Positions 49,575 to 59,804 of a stretch of 64,000 bases of DNA are shown here, piece by piece. The notes beneath the pieces are model-generated. The model saw only the letters and a list, made by a program, of their open reading frames with translations. It ran no database searches and was not told the origin of the DNA. The number at the start of each line of letters is the position of its first letter. The stretch's first letter is position 1. A program made the translations under genes and the position numbers. This DNA comes from Apilactobacillus xinyiensis (GTDB lineage: Bacteria; Bacillota; Bacilli; Lactobacillales; Lactobacillaceae): contig NZ_BPLL01000001.1 of the NCBI RefSeq assembly GCF_019656235.1, positions 84,409-148,408 of the forward strand, in the 5' to 3' direction.

Positions 49575-51380
49575 TTACTTCATTTTATCGTATAAACTGT
49601 TGAAATTAACCGTTCCTAAACCTGTAGCTTGATTATACAATTTGCCATTTTGACCAGTATAATAAATATTACTATTATCATTAGTTGAATTTAAAGGCGT
49701 AAATGGTGAATTTGAATCATTAGCAAAACGATAAATTTGAGGGTTCCAAAATCCAGCTCTTTTTCCTATTTTACTACTAATCAAAGCGTTAACTCCAGCT
49801 ATTTGAGGAGCTACCACGCTAGTCCCTCCACCAACTTGCCAAACTCCAGCATTATAAATTGAATATCCAGTCGATGGATCACCATTAGCAGAAATATCTG
49901 GTACATTTCTACCACTGTTAGTGCCACTAACTCGTTTAGCGTCTTTTAGCTGATATAAGTACTTACCATCAGATTCCCATAATTTATTGGCAGAATAACT
50001 TCCAACTCCGCTAACGTTTTGATAGTTAGGTAAACCATTGAGTATACTAAAACCACCACCAGTTCCAGCAAAATAAGCTTTCATCCAAGCATATTGATTT
50101 TTAAACATGTCTTTATTTTTATTAAAATAACTGTATAAGTAATCGTTAGACCAAGCTCTTTCATTTTTTACATTAAAGGTACTACTTGGTAAAGTCGTAG
50201 CTCCTGTAGCTGTGACATATGGAGAAGACGATGGAGAATCAACAGATAAATTAGTATAACCATTAGGTAAACCATCATAAGCACCATAATCTCCAGATGC
50301 TGCAAAAACACTGATTCCTTGGGCAGCTGCTTGTTTTAACAGAGCATTCAATATATCGTTATATTTTTTACTGATTAAGCCAGCTTGCATATCATGTTTT
50401 AATGCTGATTCACTTTCACCCCAACTAATAGCAATACTACCAGATTTATTAGAACTAATTGCCGTTGCTAAATTAGAAACCATCCCTTCAATTGAAGGCT
50501 GTGCTAAATAAACATTAATGTTTGCTTTAGGTGAAATTGCTCCCGCTTGTTCAACATCCATAGTTGTTTCTAATGTATCATTGTTATATATATGCTTACC
50601 GTCAGTGTTATAAATATGGATACGATTTGGATTATACTTTATTCCCATACTATTCCAATAACTTTTAGCAGCGTTTTTATCAATACCTGCAAAAGAGATT
50701 ATATCAATTGATTGTCCCTGTCCTCTATTATCATTATTATACAAAGGACTAACATTATAGCGTTTAATAAATTTTTGCGGACCATTATTTTGCATATTGT
50801 TTTCGGAATTAGTACTAGCATTAGACGTAATTAAATTGCTCTTTAACTGAGTAGAACTATCAATTCCAACATAGTCAATTACACTATTTTTAACACTTTT
50901 AGGAAAAGTTAATTTATGGTTAGGCTTTAAAGCGTAAGCGCCATTAACATTAGCTTTAACTAGCTTAAATTTAAAAGCTTTTTGTAGATTAGAAACTGAA
51001 CCGTTAACTTTTAAAACTAAGTTACCAGGATAGAAATTAGTTTTAATTTTGTATTTGTGTAAATATTTTTGAAACTGATTTAGATGAGCTTTATTTGCAC
51101 CATATTTATAAGAAAATTGATTAGGTGTTAAATATTTACGATAATAGGATGAATTATGATTAGTAGTTTTATAAATATAATCATCAAGGTTTCCTTTAGT
51201 TTTCATTATTATTGAAAAACTTAAATTTTGACTATTACCTTGGTTTTTAGCCATTTTAACTTTATTAGTTACTTTTATTTTTTTAGACTTATTATTTTTA
51301 GCACTAACGTTAAAATTAAAACTAGCTATTGCCATCAAAATAGATAAACAACTTATTATCGCTTTGTTTTTATTATGCAT
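49575..51380 (-). CDS. Secreted sedolisin (peptidase family S53)
   Basis: A 601-aa pre-pro-protease. Signal peptide about 1-27 (ends NVSA), pro-kumamolisin activation domain about 45-200 (YYRKYLTPNQFSYKYG, LVLKVNGSV), mature catalytic domain from about 215. Catalytic residues Glu and Asp in ETTMDVEQAG, oxyanion Asp in AASGDYGAY, Ser in GGTSVVAP, and a C-terminal calcium-site-like TGLGTV. Sedolisins work at acidic pH, which fits an acid-producing host. A 55-aa membrane peptide gene lies 21 nt upstream and may be cotranscribed. Confidence 0.93.
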   Translation of the reverse strand: MHNKNKAIISCLSILMAIASFNFNVSAKNNKSKKIKVTNKVKMAKNQGNSQNLSFSIIMKTKGNLDDYIYKTTNHNSSYYRKYLTPNQFSYKYGANKAHLNQFQKYLHKYKIKTNFYPGNLVLKVNGSVSNLQKAFKFKLVKANVNGAYALKPNHKLTFPKSVKNSVIDYVGIDSSTQLKSNLITSNASTNSENNMQNNGPQKFIKRYNVSPLYNNDNRGQGQSIDIISFAGIDKNAAKSYWNSMGIKYNPNRIHIYNTDGKHIYNNDTLETTMDVEQAGAISPKANINVYLAQPSIEGMVSNLATAISSNKSGSIAISWGESESALKHDMQAGLISKKYNDILNALLKQAAAQGISVFAASGDYGAYDGLPNGYTNLSVDSPSSSPYVTATGATTLPSSTFNVKNERAWSNDYLYSYFNKNKDMFKNQYAWMKAYFAGTGGGFSILNGLPNYQNVSGVGSYSANKLWESDGKYLYQLKDAKRVSGTNSGRNVPDISANGDPSTGYSIYNAGVWQVGGGTSVVAPQIAGVNALISSKIGKRAGFWNPQIYRFANDSNSPFTPLNSTNDNSNIYYTGQNGKLYNQATGLGTVNFNSLYDKMK

Positions 51381-51401
51381 ATATCAACAACACTCCTTTA
51401 A

Positions 51402-51569
51402 TTATTTATGATGTTTAATTATTAAAAATATTAGCACACTCTGTATAGCTATTAATAAAATTAACCATATGATTAATAAATAAACTAGCGGAATATCAAA
51501 AAAAGTGGTTACCCAAAAAAGTAAAAATATAACTACAAACAAAAGAATAAAGTAAAACGCTTTTTTCAT
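51402..51569 (-). CDS. Small two-helix membrane protein, 55 aa
   Basis: Not recognised. An ORF of 55 codons begins [10 protein letters not shown] and is almost wholly hydrophobic: helix one about 4-20 ([13 protein letters not shown]), helix two about 28-50 ([16 protein letters not shown]), ending IKHHK, with few charges. ATG 51567-51569 has GGAG 10 nt upstream, and the stop is 21 nt before the sedolisin start, suggesting one transcript. Basic ends place both termini in the cytoplasm. It is too short for the usual ORF cut-off. Confidence 0.6.
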   Translation of the reverse strand: MKKAFYFILLFVVIFLLFWVTTFFDIPLVYLLIIWLILLIAIQSVLIFLIIKHHK

Positions 51570-51690
51570 TATAATTTTTCTCCGTATTATTAAGTATAAA
51601 AATAACTTTCAATTTAATGATAACACATTCGCAATTATTGCTATATTGTCATATAATTTAACTCATGGATATAATAAGGAGGTGAATGTT

Positions 51691-52059
51691 TTGTTTAAGG
51701 AATTCAAAAATTTTATATCAAGAGGAAACGTTATTGATTTAGCAGTTGGGGTAATTATTGGTTCAGCTTTTACGGCTATCGTAAAATCATTGACTGATGA
51801 TTTAATAAATCCAATTATTGGTATCTTTTTAGGTAAAGTTGATTTATCTAATCTAGTCTTAAAAGTTGGTAGTGCTCAACTAAAATACGGATCATTCATT
51901 AATTCCGTTATTAACTTCTTAATTATTGCATTTGTGGTATTTATTTTAATTAAAATTATTAACAGTTTCGTTAAGAAGAAAGAAGAAGCTGCTCCCGAAG
52001 TTAATAAAACAGAAGTATTGCTCGAAGAAATTAGAGATTTACTTAAAAATCAAAAATAA
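51691..52059 (+). CDS. mscL: Large-conductance mechanosensitive channel
   Basis: Emergency release valve under hypo-osmotic shock; 122 aa from TTG 51691-51693, which has GGAGG 8 nt upstream and gives the normal [21 protein letters not shown]-terminus. TM1 about 14-42, periplasmic loop, TM2 about 62-85, and a charged C-terminal helix ([13 protein letters not shown]). The longer upstream reading is not family-like. Monocistronic. Confidence 0.96.
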   Translation: MFKEFKNFISRGNVIDLAVGVIIGSAFTAIVKSLTDDLINPIIGIFLGKVDLSNLVLKVGSAQLKYGSFINSVINFLIIAFVVFILIKIINSFVKKKEEAAPEVNKTEVLLEEIRDLLKNQK

Positions 52060-52087
52060 AAAGGTGCTAGTTAGCACCTTTTTTTAT
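52056..52087 (+). terminator. Terminator after mscL
   Basis: AAAGGTGCTA/TAGCACCTTT stem, then TTTTTTT. Confidence 0.9.
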
Positions 52088-52161
52088 TTAATTTAAATTA
52101 ATTTTATAACCGTAAATATGATAAACTATTAATATTAATTTTTAACTACTGAGGAGATTTT

Positions 52162-52797
52162 ATGGTGATAATAACAGCTGGAATGATTGGAGTAGGTAAA
52201 ACCACCCTAACAGAAAAAATATCAAATCATTTAGGGACTAAAGCGTTTTACGAACCCGTTGGTGATAATCCAGTTTTACCCTTATATTATAAAAATCCAG
52301 ATCAATATGGATTTTTGCTACAAATTTATTTTTTAAATAAACGTTTTGCTATGATTAAACAAGCTTTATCGGATGATAATAACATTTTAGATCGTTCTAT
52401 ATATGAAGATGCTTTATTTACTAGGCAAAATAATATTGAAGGTAATATTTCAGATACTGAATTTAAAATATACTTACAATTAATTGAAAACATGATGAAT
52501 GAATTAAAATCATTGCCTAAAAAAGCACCTGACTTAATGATATATCTAGAAACTGATTTTGAAACAATTCTAAAAAGAATTAAAAAACGAGGTAGAGATT
52601 ATGAACAATTTGACAATGATCCTAAATTAAAAGAATACTATTATCATATGTGGAAAGCTTATAAGAATTGGTATGAAGATTACGATAAAAGCCCTAAAAT
52701 GAAAATAGATCTACAAAAATATGATTTAGTAGATACAAATAATGAAAAATTAATTTTAGATAAAATTGATCAAGAATTGAAAAAAATTAGACAATAA
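52162..52797 (+). CDS. Deoxynucleoside kinase (dAK/dGK family)
   Basis: Salvage kinase phosphorylating deoxynucleosides, 211 aa. P-loop GMIGVGKT (about 7-14), the DRSIYEDALF motif (ERS/DRS base-specificity region, about 77-86) and lid region RIKKRGRDYEQ are present. Lactobacilli often carry a tandem heterodimeric dAK/dGK pair; here a single gene stands alone, so purine versus pyrimidine preference cannot be told. GAGGAG is 5 nt before the ATG. Confidence 0.9.
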   Translation: MVIITAGMIGVGKTTLTEKISNHLGTKAFYEPVGDNPVLPLYYKNPDQYGFLLQIYFLNKRFAMIKQALSDDNNILDRSIYEDALFTRQNNIEGNISDTEFKIYLQLIENMMNELKSLPKKAPDLMIYLETDFETILKRIKKRGRDYEQFDNDPKLKEYYYHMWKAYKNWYEDYDKSPKMKIDLQKYDLVDTNNEKLILDKIDQELKKIRQ

Positions 52798-52837
52798 TAA
52801 AAAAGCTGCAATTATTTACGTTGCAGCTTTTTTATTA
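52796..52837. terminator. Bidirectional terminator, deoxynucleoside kinase / pepV
   Basis: AATAAAAAAGCTGCAA and its complement around a short AT loop; T-tracts on both strands. Confidence 0.9.
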
Positions 52838-52841
52838 TTCT

Positions 52842-54248
52842 TTATTCACAAGATAATTTATAAATAGATTGACCATAAATAGACATTGCTAAGATTAAAT
52901 CATCAACTGGTTGAAATTCATCTGCTTGATGCATAGTATCTTCAGTCCAAGGGAATAAGGCTCCAAAAGCTACTCCTCTAGGCATCATGCGCCCATATGT
53001 TCCACCACCGACAACTTCAGGATTAGAATCTGTACGACCTGTTTGATCACGATAAACTGACATTAATTTATCTACAATTGGATCAGACGGATCAACATAA
53101 TGTGGATTCATATTGGATATGTTTTCTACGCTACCATCAAATTTTTCAGCACATAATTGCAAATTATGGTTAATTTCATCAACTGAAACACCCTTAGGAT
53201 ATCTAAAGTTAGTATTAATAACTCCGCCACTTTCTGCATCAAATTTAACAATTCCAACGTTCATGGTTAATTCGCCCATTATATCATCTACATAATTAAC
53301 GCCTAGTTTGTGAGCTCTAGAATCATCATGCAAATATTCGCTTATAAATTTTATAAATTGACTAGATGGTTTATCTAATTGATAGTTACTTATAAAGTTA
53401 GCTAAATAAGTTCCACCATTAATACCATTTTTAGGTTCCATCCCATGCGCAGACTTACCAACTACATGAATATCTAAATTATCATTTTTAGAGGCAATGT
53501 CACCTTCTACAGGCATATTAGATATAAATTTATCGAAATCAGCAATTATTTTATCGGCATCTGAAATACCAGTTAATGTTGCAAAAGCATCTCTTGGTAC
53601 CATGTTTTCTCTTAATCCAGATTCAAATTTAGTTAATGACGGTTTGGAATCATCAATTTTAATACCATCGAATTTAATGGTAAAACTAGTGTTTCCTTTT
53701 TCACCATTTATCAGTGGAAACTCTGCGTCTGGAGAAAATCCAAAATCAGGCGCTGGTTCAACATCAAAATAATGTTTCATCCCTGTCCATTCTGATTCTT
53801 CATCAGTACCTATAATAAATCTAATTTTACAATTGGGTTTAATGTTATTGTCTTTTAGCATTTTCAATCCATAGTATGCAGCTAGTCCAGGTCCCTTATC
53901 ATCAGAAGCACCACGACCATAAACCTTACCGTCTTTAATAGTCATACTAAATGGATCTGTATGCCATCCTTCACCAGCTGGCATAACATCAGCATGTGCT
54001 AAAATGGCTAAGGTTTGATCACCTTCACCATATTCAATATATCCAACAATGTTATCTAAATTTTTAACTTTAAATCCATCACGTTGACCAAATTCAAGGT
54101 ATTTTTTCAATGCCATTGCCGGGCCCTTACCTAATGGAAATTCTTCACTACCATGTTCATCGTCTCTTTCACTATCAATCGATATTAATGCTTTTAAATC
54201 TTCTAAATAAGCATCTTTATATTTTTTAGATTCTTCTTTCCAATTCAT
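52842..54248 (-). CDS. pepV: Dipeptidase PepV (M20 family)
   Basis: Zinc dipeptidase for many dipeptides, including carnosine-like X-His; 468 aa. Metal ligands are in LAHADVMPAG (His), YGRGASDDKGP (Asp), IGTDEESEW (Glu-Glu), SPDAEFPL (Asp) and DTMHQADE (His); VVGKSAHGMEP lies in the lid. Cytoplasmic, part of the peptide utilisation of an amino-acid dependent lactic acid bacterium. Single gene. Confidence 0.95.
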   Translation of the reverse strand: MNWKEESKKYKDAYLEDLKALISIDSERDDEHGSEEFPLGKGPAMALKKYLEFGQRDGFKVKNLDNIVGYIEYGEGDQTLAILAHADVMPAGEGWHTDPFSMTIKDGKVYGRGASDDKGPGLAAYYGLKMLKDNNIKPNCKIRFIIGTDEESEWTGMKHYFDVEPAPDFGFSPDAEFPLINGEKGNTSFTIKFDGIKIDDSKPSLTKFESGLRENMVPRDAFATLTGISDADKIIADFDKFISNMPVEGDIASKNDNLDIHVVGKSAHGMEPKNGINGGTYLANFISNYQLDKPSSQFIKFISEYLHDDSRAHKLGVNYVDDIMGELTMNVGIVKFDAESGGVINTNFRYPKGVSVDEINHNLQLCAEKFDGSVENISNMNPHYVDPSDPIVDKLMSVYRDQTGRTDSNPEVVGGGTYGRMMPRGVAFGALFPWTEDTMHQADEFQPVDDLILAMSIYGQSIYKLSCE

Positions 54249-54360
54249 TTTTTAAATCACCCTGTCCTATAAATATTAATTAATATTTTAGCACATACTA
54301 AAGTTTCTTCATAACACAATCCAGATTAAGCAATGCTATAATTATCATAGGTGATATAAA

Positions 54361-55188
54361 ATGATTAAATTAGATGAAAAAATTTTAAGTAGCGTTATAA
54401 ATAAACGTCCCCAGAATAGCTATAAGGGAATGTTTGGTAGAGTAGTTATAATTGGCGGGAACATAAATTTTGCTGGTGCAATTATTATGGCTACTTCTGC
54501 TGCCGTATATTCCGGTGCCGGTTTAGTCACTACTATGACCAGTAAAGCAAATAAAGTGGCTTTAAATCAAAGTATTCCTGAAGCAATGTATGTAAACTAT
54601 AAAAAAATAAATAATAATATTAACTTAATTAAAACTGCTGATGTAGTATTGATTGGTCCTGGATTAGGTACTAGCCAAACTAGTAAAAATATATTACAAC
54701 AAGTATTTAAAATTATTGGTAAAAAGCAGGTTTTAATTATTGATGGTTCAGCAATTACTTTAATTGCTAATGATAATTTGCAATTACCTAAAGCAAATAT
54801 CGTATTTACACCACATCAAATGGAATGGCAAAGGTTATCCGGATTAGATATAAAAGATCAAAATTATTCAAATAATAAAGTAAAACAAGCTGAACTTAAA
54901 TCCACCATTGTACTTAAATCACATCGTACAGAAATATATACTAATAGTAATTGTTTTCAAAATACTGTCGGTACTCCAGCACAGGCTACTGGTGGTATGG
55001 GAGACGCTTTAGCTGGCATGATAGCTGGCTTTTCAGCGCAGTTTAATCAATTGGATTTAGCTGTAGCCGCAGCTGTTTACTTGCATAGTAAGATAGCTGA
55101 AGAATTAGCTAAAGAACGATATGTGGTATTACCACATCAAATTATTCAAAAAATTCCCTACTATATGAAAAAATACGAAAAAAAATAA
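54361..55188 (+). CDS. nnrD: ADP-dependent NAD(P)H-hydrate dehydratase
   Basis: Repairs damaged NADHX/NADPHX; 275-aa ribokinase-like fold. GPGLGTS (about 98-104), FTPHQMEWQRL and the catalytic TGGMGDALAGMIAG (about 218-231) are the YjeF C-terminal domain signature. The epimerase (NnrE) domain is not fused. It is a single gene ending in a perfect palindromic terminator. Confidence 0.94.
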   Translation: MIKLDEKILSSVINKRPQNSYKGMFGRVVIIGGNINFAGAIIMATSAAVYSGAGLVTTMTSKANKVALNQSIPEAMYVNYKKINNNINLIKTADVVLIGPGLGTSQTSKNILQQVFKIIGKKQVLIIDGSAITLIANDNLQLPKANIVFTPHQMEWQRLSGLDIKDQNYSNNKVKQAELKSTIVLKSHRTEIYTNSNCFQNTVGTPAQATGGMGDALAGMIAGFSAQFNQLDLAVAAAVYLHSKIAEELAKERYVVLPHQIIQKIPYYMKKYEKK

Positions 55189-55218
55189 AGAAGCTTTGTT
55201 AACAAAGCTTCTTTATTT
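55183..55218. terminator. Palindromic bidirectional terminator, nnrD / flippase
   Basis: Perfect 36-nt palindrome AAATAAAGAAGCTTTGTT and its complement with no loop bases, T-runs on either strand. Confidence 0.9.
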
Positions 55219-56883
55219 TTATTTAATTTTTAAAATTCTTCTAAGTGAATCCATCTTACTACCTATAATATCATCAGCTAAACGATTCTTTAAAGAAAGT
55301 AAAATGTATAAATATCCACCAACAATAGCTGCCAAAATGACAACAATGAAACTACCAACACTACTATATTGATTCATAAACAATCCTACTAATTTATTAG
55401 ATAAATGAACAACAATTAAGGCTGTAATGTAAGTAGCAATAGAATATACTAATATCTTATTGATTTTGTCAGATATAAAATCATACTCAATGCCAAACTG
55501 TCGATCTAATGATCTAATAATTAGATAGTTAGCAACTATAAAACCAAATGCCGATGATAATAAAGGCCCAAAAATACCAAAGAAAAATACAAATGGAAAT
55601 TGAGTAATTATTTTAGCAATGGTTCCGATAACAAAGAATTTTACAGCTCGTTTATTTTGTGATATTCCTTGCATCATTGCCGCAATGACTGTAAATAATC
55701 CAAAAGAAATGCCAATTACTGATGAAAAAGCTAACACATTAGCTGATAAAGCAGCTTGACTAGTTCCATAAAAAACTCTGTTAAGTGGGCCTGCAACAGC
55801 TGCCATCCCTAATGAAGCAGGTAACATCACAAATGTGAATAATACAAATCCATTGGAAATTTGTTTTTTAATTGCTTCATTATTTTTGCGAGTATAAGCT
55901 TCAGATAACAATGGAACTACAGTTATTGCCATTGCAGAAGCTAATGATATAGTAATCATGATTAATTTGTTAGCATTTCCAGCAAAAATTGTATATAAAG
56001 CGTTTAGATATTGATCAGAATAATTTGTAGCTAAATGCATGATTTTAAAGAACGTGTATTGATCAATTAATTGAAAAATTGTAATTCCTGAAGCCAATAC
56101 AATAAATGGTACAGCTTGTGAAATTATTTCTACATATAATTGATTAGTATTAATTTTAATTTTGTTATCACTGTTAGCAATTAAAGAATCGTAATACTTT
56201 TTACGTTTAAAATAATACAAAGCCAAAATCGCTAATCCAGCTAATGCACCTATAAAAGCTGCAAAAGTTGATTGTGAAACTGCATCAATCCAGCTTCCAT
56301 GAAAAACTTTTAATATCAGAAAAGCACTTAAAAGCATGTATACAACACGTATTAGTTGCTCAGCAAACTGTGAAATTGCTGAAGGTGCCATATCTTGATA
56401 GCCCTGAAAATATCCTCTGGTCAAACTCATTGTAGGAATCACTAAAACAGCCCATGCTAAAGAATGCATTATTGGAATAACATTAGGATTTCCGCCATCA
56501 AGTAAGGGCGCTCCAAAATACAGTGTTAAGGCACATACAACTCCCATAATTGCTGAGAGTAATAATCCTCTTTTATATAGCCTAATACCGACTCCATACT
56601 CATTTAAAGCATTATAATGAGCTACCTGCTTAGCTATTGCTGAAGGAATTCCAGCTATAGATATAATCAAAAATAAGCTATATACATTATATCCCTGAAC
56701 ATATAAGGCATTCGCTTGTAAAAACAGCGCTTCTCCAAAAAGCATACGCCATGGAATAATGTATAATGCGCCCAAAATCCGGGATAAAATACTACCTGCT
56801 GTCATCCATGCAGAACCTTGTATCATCTTACTTTGGCCTGATGTATCTAGGTCATTTTTTTTATTTTTTTCCTCAACCTGCAT
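55219..56883 (-). CDS. YtgP/MurJ-like lipid II flippase (MOP family)
   Basis: A 554-aa polytopic protein with about 14 hydrophobic segments from residue 22 on. The start GSAWMTAGSILSRILGALYIIPW and the later GVVCALTLYFGAP and MIQGS... patterns are those of PST/MATE oligosaccharide flippases of the YtgP (SpoVB-like) class; YtgP can replace MurJ in B. subtilis. Other wall genes in the window support a lipid II role, but another polysaccharide unit is possible. Next to leuS, as in many lactobacilli. Confidence 0.83.
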   Translation of the reverse strand: MQVEEKNKKNDLDTSGQSKMIQGSAWMTAGSILSRILGALYIIPWRMLFGEALFLQANALYVQGYNVYSLFLIISIAGIPSAIAKQVAHYNALNEYGVGIRLYKRGLLLSAIMGVVCALTLYFGAPLLDGGNPNVIPIMHSLAWAVLVIPTMSLTRGYFQGYQDMAPSAISQFAEQLIRVVYMLLSAFLILKVFHGSWIDAVSQSTFAAFIGALAGLAILALYYFKRKKYYDSLIANSDNKIKINTNQLYVEIISQAVPFIVLASGITIFQLIDQYTFFKIMHLATNYSDQYLNALYTIFAGNANKLIMITISLASAMAITVVPLLSEAYTRKNNEAIKKQISNGFVLFTFVMLPASLGMAAVAGPLNRVFYGTSQAALSANVLAFSSVIGISFGLFTVIAAMMQGISQNKRAVKFFVIGTIAKIITQFPFVFFFGIFGPLLSSAFGFIVANYLIIRSLDRQFGIEYDFISDKINKILVYSIATYITALIVVHLSNKLVGLFMNQYSSVGSFIVVILAAIVGGYLYILLSLKNRLADDIIGSKMDSLRRILKIK

Positions 56884-56969
56884 AATTTACTTCCTACCTT
56901 AAAATTAGTTTAACTTATTTATTTTAATAAAAAAGTAATAACTAATCAATGTTGATTTTACTTCATATC

Positions 56970-57001
56970 AAAAAAGTAGTGATAAAAGATTTATCACTAC
57001 T
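56970..57001 (-). terminator. Terminator after leuS
   Basis: AGTAGTGATAAA/TTTATCACTACT stem, minus-strand T-run. Confidence 0.88.
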
Positions 57002-57008
57002 AAAGATA

Positions 57009-59426
57009 TTAATTAGCAACAATGTTAACAATTTTATTTGGAACCACAATAACTTTTCTAATGTTTTTACCATCCACAAATTCTTTAACATTTTCATTAG
57101 CTAAAGCGATATCTTCTACTTTTTGACGTTCAGCATCTCGTTCAGTTTTAATATGTGCACGTACTTTACCATTAACTTGAACAACGTATTCTACTTGATC
57201 ATCAACCAATTTAGAATCATCATATTTAGGCCATTCAGCATATGATATTGAATCATTGTGACCTAACATTTGCCAAAGTTCTTCACACATGTGTGGGGCA
57301 ATTGGTGCCAACATTTTAACAAAGCCTTCTACATATTCCACTGGTAAACTGTCTTGTTTGTAACAATCGTTAATAAATACCATCATTTGTGAAATAGCTA
57401 CGTTAAAGTGCATTTGTTCAAAATCATCGCTAACAACTTTTACTGTTTGATTGTAAATCTTATCTAATGCACCTGTATTAACTGTAGTAATACGATCTCT
57501 TAGATGATTATTGTCATCTACAAACAATCTCCAGACACGTTTAATCCAACGATTTGCACCATTTAACCCTTCAGTGCTCCATGGTTTAGCTTCAGTCAAT
57601 GGTCCCATGAACATTTCATATAATCTTAAAGTATCAGCACCATATTCTGATACTATGTCATCCGGATTAATAACATTTCCTTTTGACTTAGACATTTTTT
57701 CATGGTTGTTACCTAAAATCATACCTTGATTAACTAATTTTTGGAAAGGTTCCTTAGTTGGTACAACTCCTAAATCATAAAGAACTTTATGCCAGAAACG
57801 AGCATATAATAAATGTAATACAGCATGTTCTGCTCCACCAACGTATAAATCAACTGGTAACCACTGTTTTAGTTTTTCCGGATCAGCAATCATCTTATCA
57901 TTATTAGGATCAATATATCTCAAGTAGTACCATGAACTACCAGCCCATTGAGGCATAGTATTAGTTTCACGTTTACCTTTTCGACCATTTTTATCTACAA
58001 CATTCACCCAACTATCTACATTAGCTAGAGGTGATTCACCCGTACCAGATGGTTTAATGTTTTCAACTTTTGGTAATCTTAATGGTAATTCATCTTCTGG
58101 AACCAATGAAGTAGTTCCATCTTCCCAATGAATAACCGGAATTGGTTCTCCCCAATATCTTTGACGAGAAAAGATCCAATCACGTAATTTATAATTAACT
58201 TTTTTATCACCAGCATGGTGTTCTTTTAACCAATCGATTGCTGCTGTCTTAGCTTCATCTTTGCCCATACCATTTAAGAAATCAGAATTAATATGTTTTC
58301 CATCACCTGTATAAGCTTCTTCAGCAACATTACCACCATCAATAACCGGCAATATTGGCAAATCAAATTTTTTAGCAAAATCGTAATCTCTTTGATCATG
58401 CGCTGGAACAGCCATGATAGCACCAGTTCCATAACTAGAAAGAACGTAATCTCCTACCCAAATTGGTAGCTTTTGACCATTAATTGGATTAATAGCATAC
58501 GCTCCGGTAAATACACCAGATTTATTTTTGTTTAAATCAGTACGCTCTAGGTCTGACTTTTTAGAAACTGCTTTTTTGTATTCATCAACCGTAGACTTGT
58601 TGTCAGCTGTAACAATCTTATCAACTAAATCATGTTCTGGTGCAAGTACCAAGTAAGAAGCTCCAAATAATGTGTCAGGTCTTGTCGTAAATACTTCAAC
58701 TTTATCTTCATAACCATCAACGTCAAAAAATACACTGGCTCCTTCAGAACGACCAATCCAGTTACGTTGCATTTCTTTAATACTTTCTGGCCAATCAACA
58801 TCATTTAAGTCATCAATTAATCGATCAGCATATGCAGTAATTTTTAAAACCCATTGCTTCATAGGAACACGATATACCGGATAGCCACCACGTTCAGTTT
58901 TACCATCCTTAACTTCTTCATTAGATACAACTACACCACCCATGAAATCAGGGGCCCAGTTCACTTCAATTTCATCTTCATATGCTAAACCTTTTTCATA
59001 TAACTTTTCAAAAATCCATTGAGTCCATTTGTAATATTTAGGGTCAGTAGTGTTAATTTCTCGATCCCAGTCATATGACAAACCTAAGGATTTAATTTGG
59101 TCTCTAAAATGATCAATATTTTTTTCAGTAAAACTACCTGGATGATTCCCAGTTTTTAAAGCATATTGTTCGGCTGGTAATCCAAATGCATCCCATCCCA
59201 TTGGATGTAAAACATTTTTGCCCTGCATACGTTTCATACGAGCCATAATATCAGTTGCAGTATAACCTTCTGGATGACCAACATGTAAACCTTGTCCAGA
59301 TGGATAAGGAAACATATCTAATACATAGTAATTATCTTTATTATTATCTTCACCAGTTTTGAAGGTTTTATTTTTATCCCAATATTTTTGCCACTTTTTT
59401 TCTATACTCAAATGATCATAAGGCAT
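57009..59426 (-). CDS. leuS: Leucyl-tRNA synthetase
   Basis: Class I synthetase, 805 aa from ATG 59424-59426 (GGGGG upstream; a TTG two codons earlier is less likely). HIGH site is HVGHPEG (about 49); KMSKS is exact. The CP1 editing domain is intact, with TTRPDTLFG and [16 protein letters not shown] including the conserved Asp, in contrast to the damaged ThrS editing domain in the same window. Under its own T-box and promoter. Confidence 0.98.
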   Translation of the reverse strand: MPYDHLSIEKKWQKYWDKNKTFKTGEDNNKDNYYVLDMFPYPSGQGLHVGHPEGYTATDIMARMKRMQGKNVLHPMGWDAFGLPAEQYALKTGNHPGSFTEKNIDHFRDQIKSLGLSYDWDREINTTDPKYYKWTQWIFEKLYEKGLAYEDEIEVNWAPDFMGGVVVSNEEVKDGKTERGGYPVYRVPMKQWVLKITAYADRLIDDLNDVDWPESIKEMQRNWIGRSEGASVFFDVDGYEDKVEVFTTRPDTLFGASYLVLAPEHDLVDKIVTADNKSTVDEYKKAVSKKSDLERTDLNKNKSGVFTGAYAINPINGQKLPIWVGDYVLSSYGTGAIMAVPAHDQRDYDFAKKFDLPILPVIDGGNVAEEAYTGDGKHINSDFLNGMGKDEAKTAAIDWLKEHHAGDKKVNYKLRDWIFSRQRYWGEPIPVIHWEDGTTSLVPEDELPLRLPKVENIKPSGTGESPLANVDSWVNVVDKNGRKGKRETNTMPQWAGSSWYYLRYIDPNNDKMIADPEKLKQWLPVDLYVGGAEHAVLHLLYARFWHKVLYDLGVVPTKEPFQKLVNQGMILGNNHEKMSKSKGNVINPDDIVSEYGADTLRLYEMFMGPLTEAKPWSTEGLNGANRWIKRVWRLFVDDNNHLRDRITTVNTGALDKIYNQTVKVVSDDFEQMHFNVAISQMMVFINDCYKQDSLPVEYVEGFVKMLAPIAPHMCEELWQMLGHNDSISYAEWPKYDDSKLVDDQVEYVVQVNGKVRAHIKTERDAERQKVEDIALANENVKEFVDGKNIRKVIVVPNKIVNIVAN

Positions 59427-59462
59427 TAGCAATTCCCCCTAATAATTTTTAAATAATAAAAT

Positions 59463-59708
59463 AAAAAGCCCTATAAGAAAAAGCATCTTATAGGACGAAC
59501 ATTCCGCGGTACCACCTAATTTTTTTCAACAAGTTGAAAACCCTTAACATCTTAACGCGATGAACGTTCCCACTTACTAAATGATTTCGGCAGAACAATT
59601 TTAACGATGAGTTCAAATACATCAAACCTAAATTCTCAGCAACCATTTAGTTTCTGTATGAATGATATAATCTACTAGTTCGTTTTTATTTTATTATTTA
59701 AATTTAAT
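59463..59708 (-). promoter_or_regulatory. T-box leader of leuS (tRNA-Leu responsive)
   Basis: Minus-strand T-box AGGTGGTACCGCGG (59504-59517), followed by stem CTTATAGG/CCCTATAAG (59469-59494) and TTTTT. The probable specifier is CTC (59609-59611), a Leu codon followed by A, in the upstream Stem I region. Fills the 360-nt gap between leuS and mnmM. Confidence 0.92.
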
Positions 59709-59715
59709 TACGATA

Positions 59716-59744
59716 ATTATAACAAACCGATTTTTTTTAATCAA
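59716..59744 (-). promoter_or_regulatory. Sigma-A promoter of leuS
   Basis: TTGATT (59739-59744), 17-nt spacer, TATAAT (59716-59721) on the minus strand. Confidence 0.82.
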
Positions 59745-59804
59745 GAATATAACCAAAAATAAATGTTATAATTTAAACTGATTTATATGAAAAGAGGTTT
59801 TATA

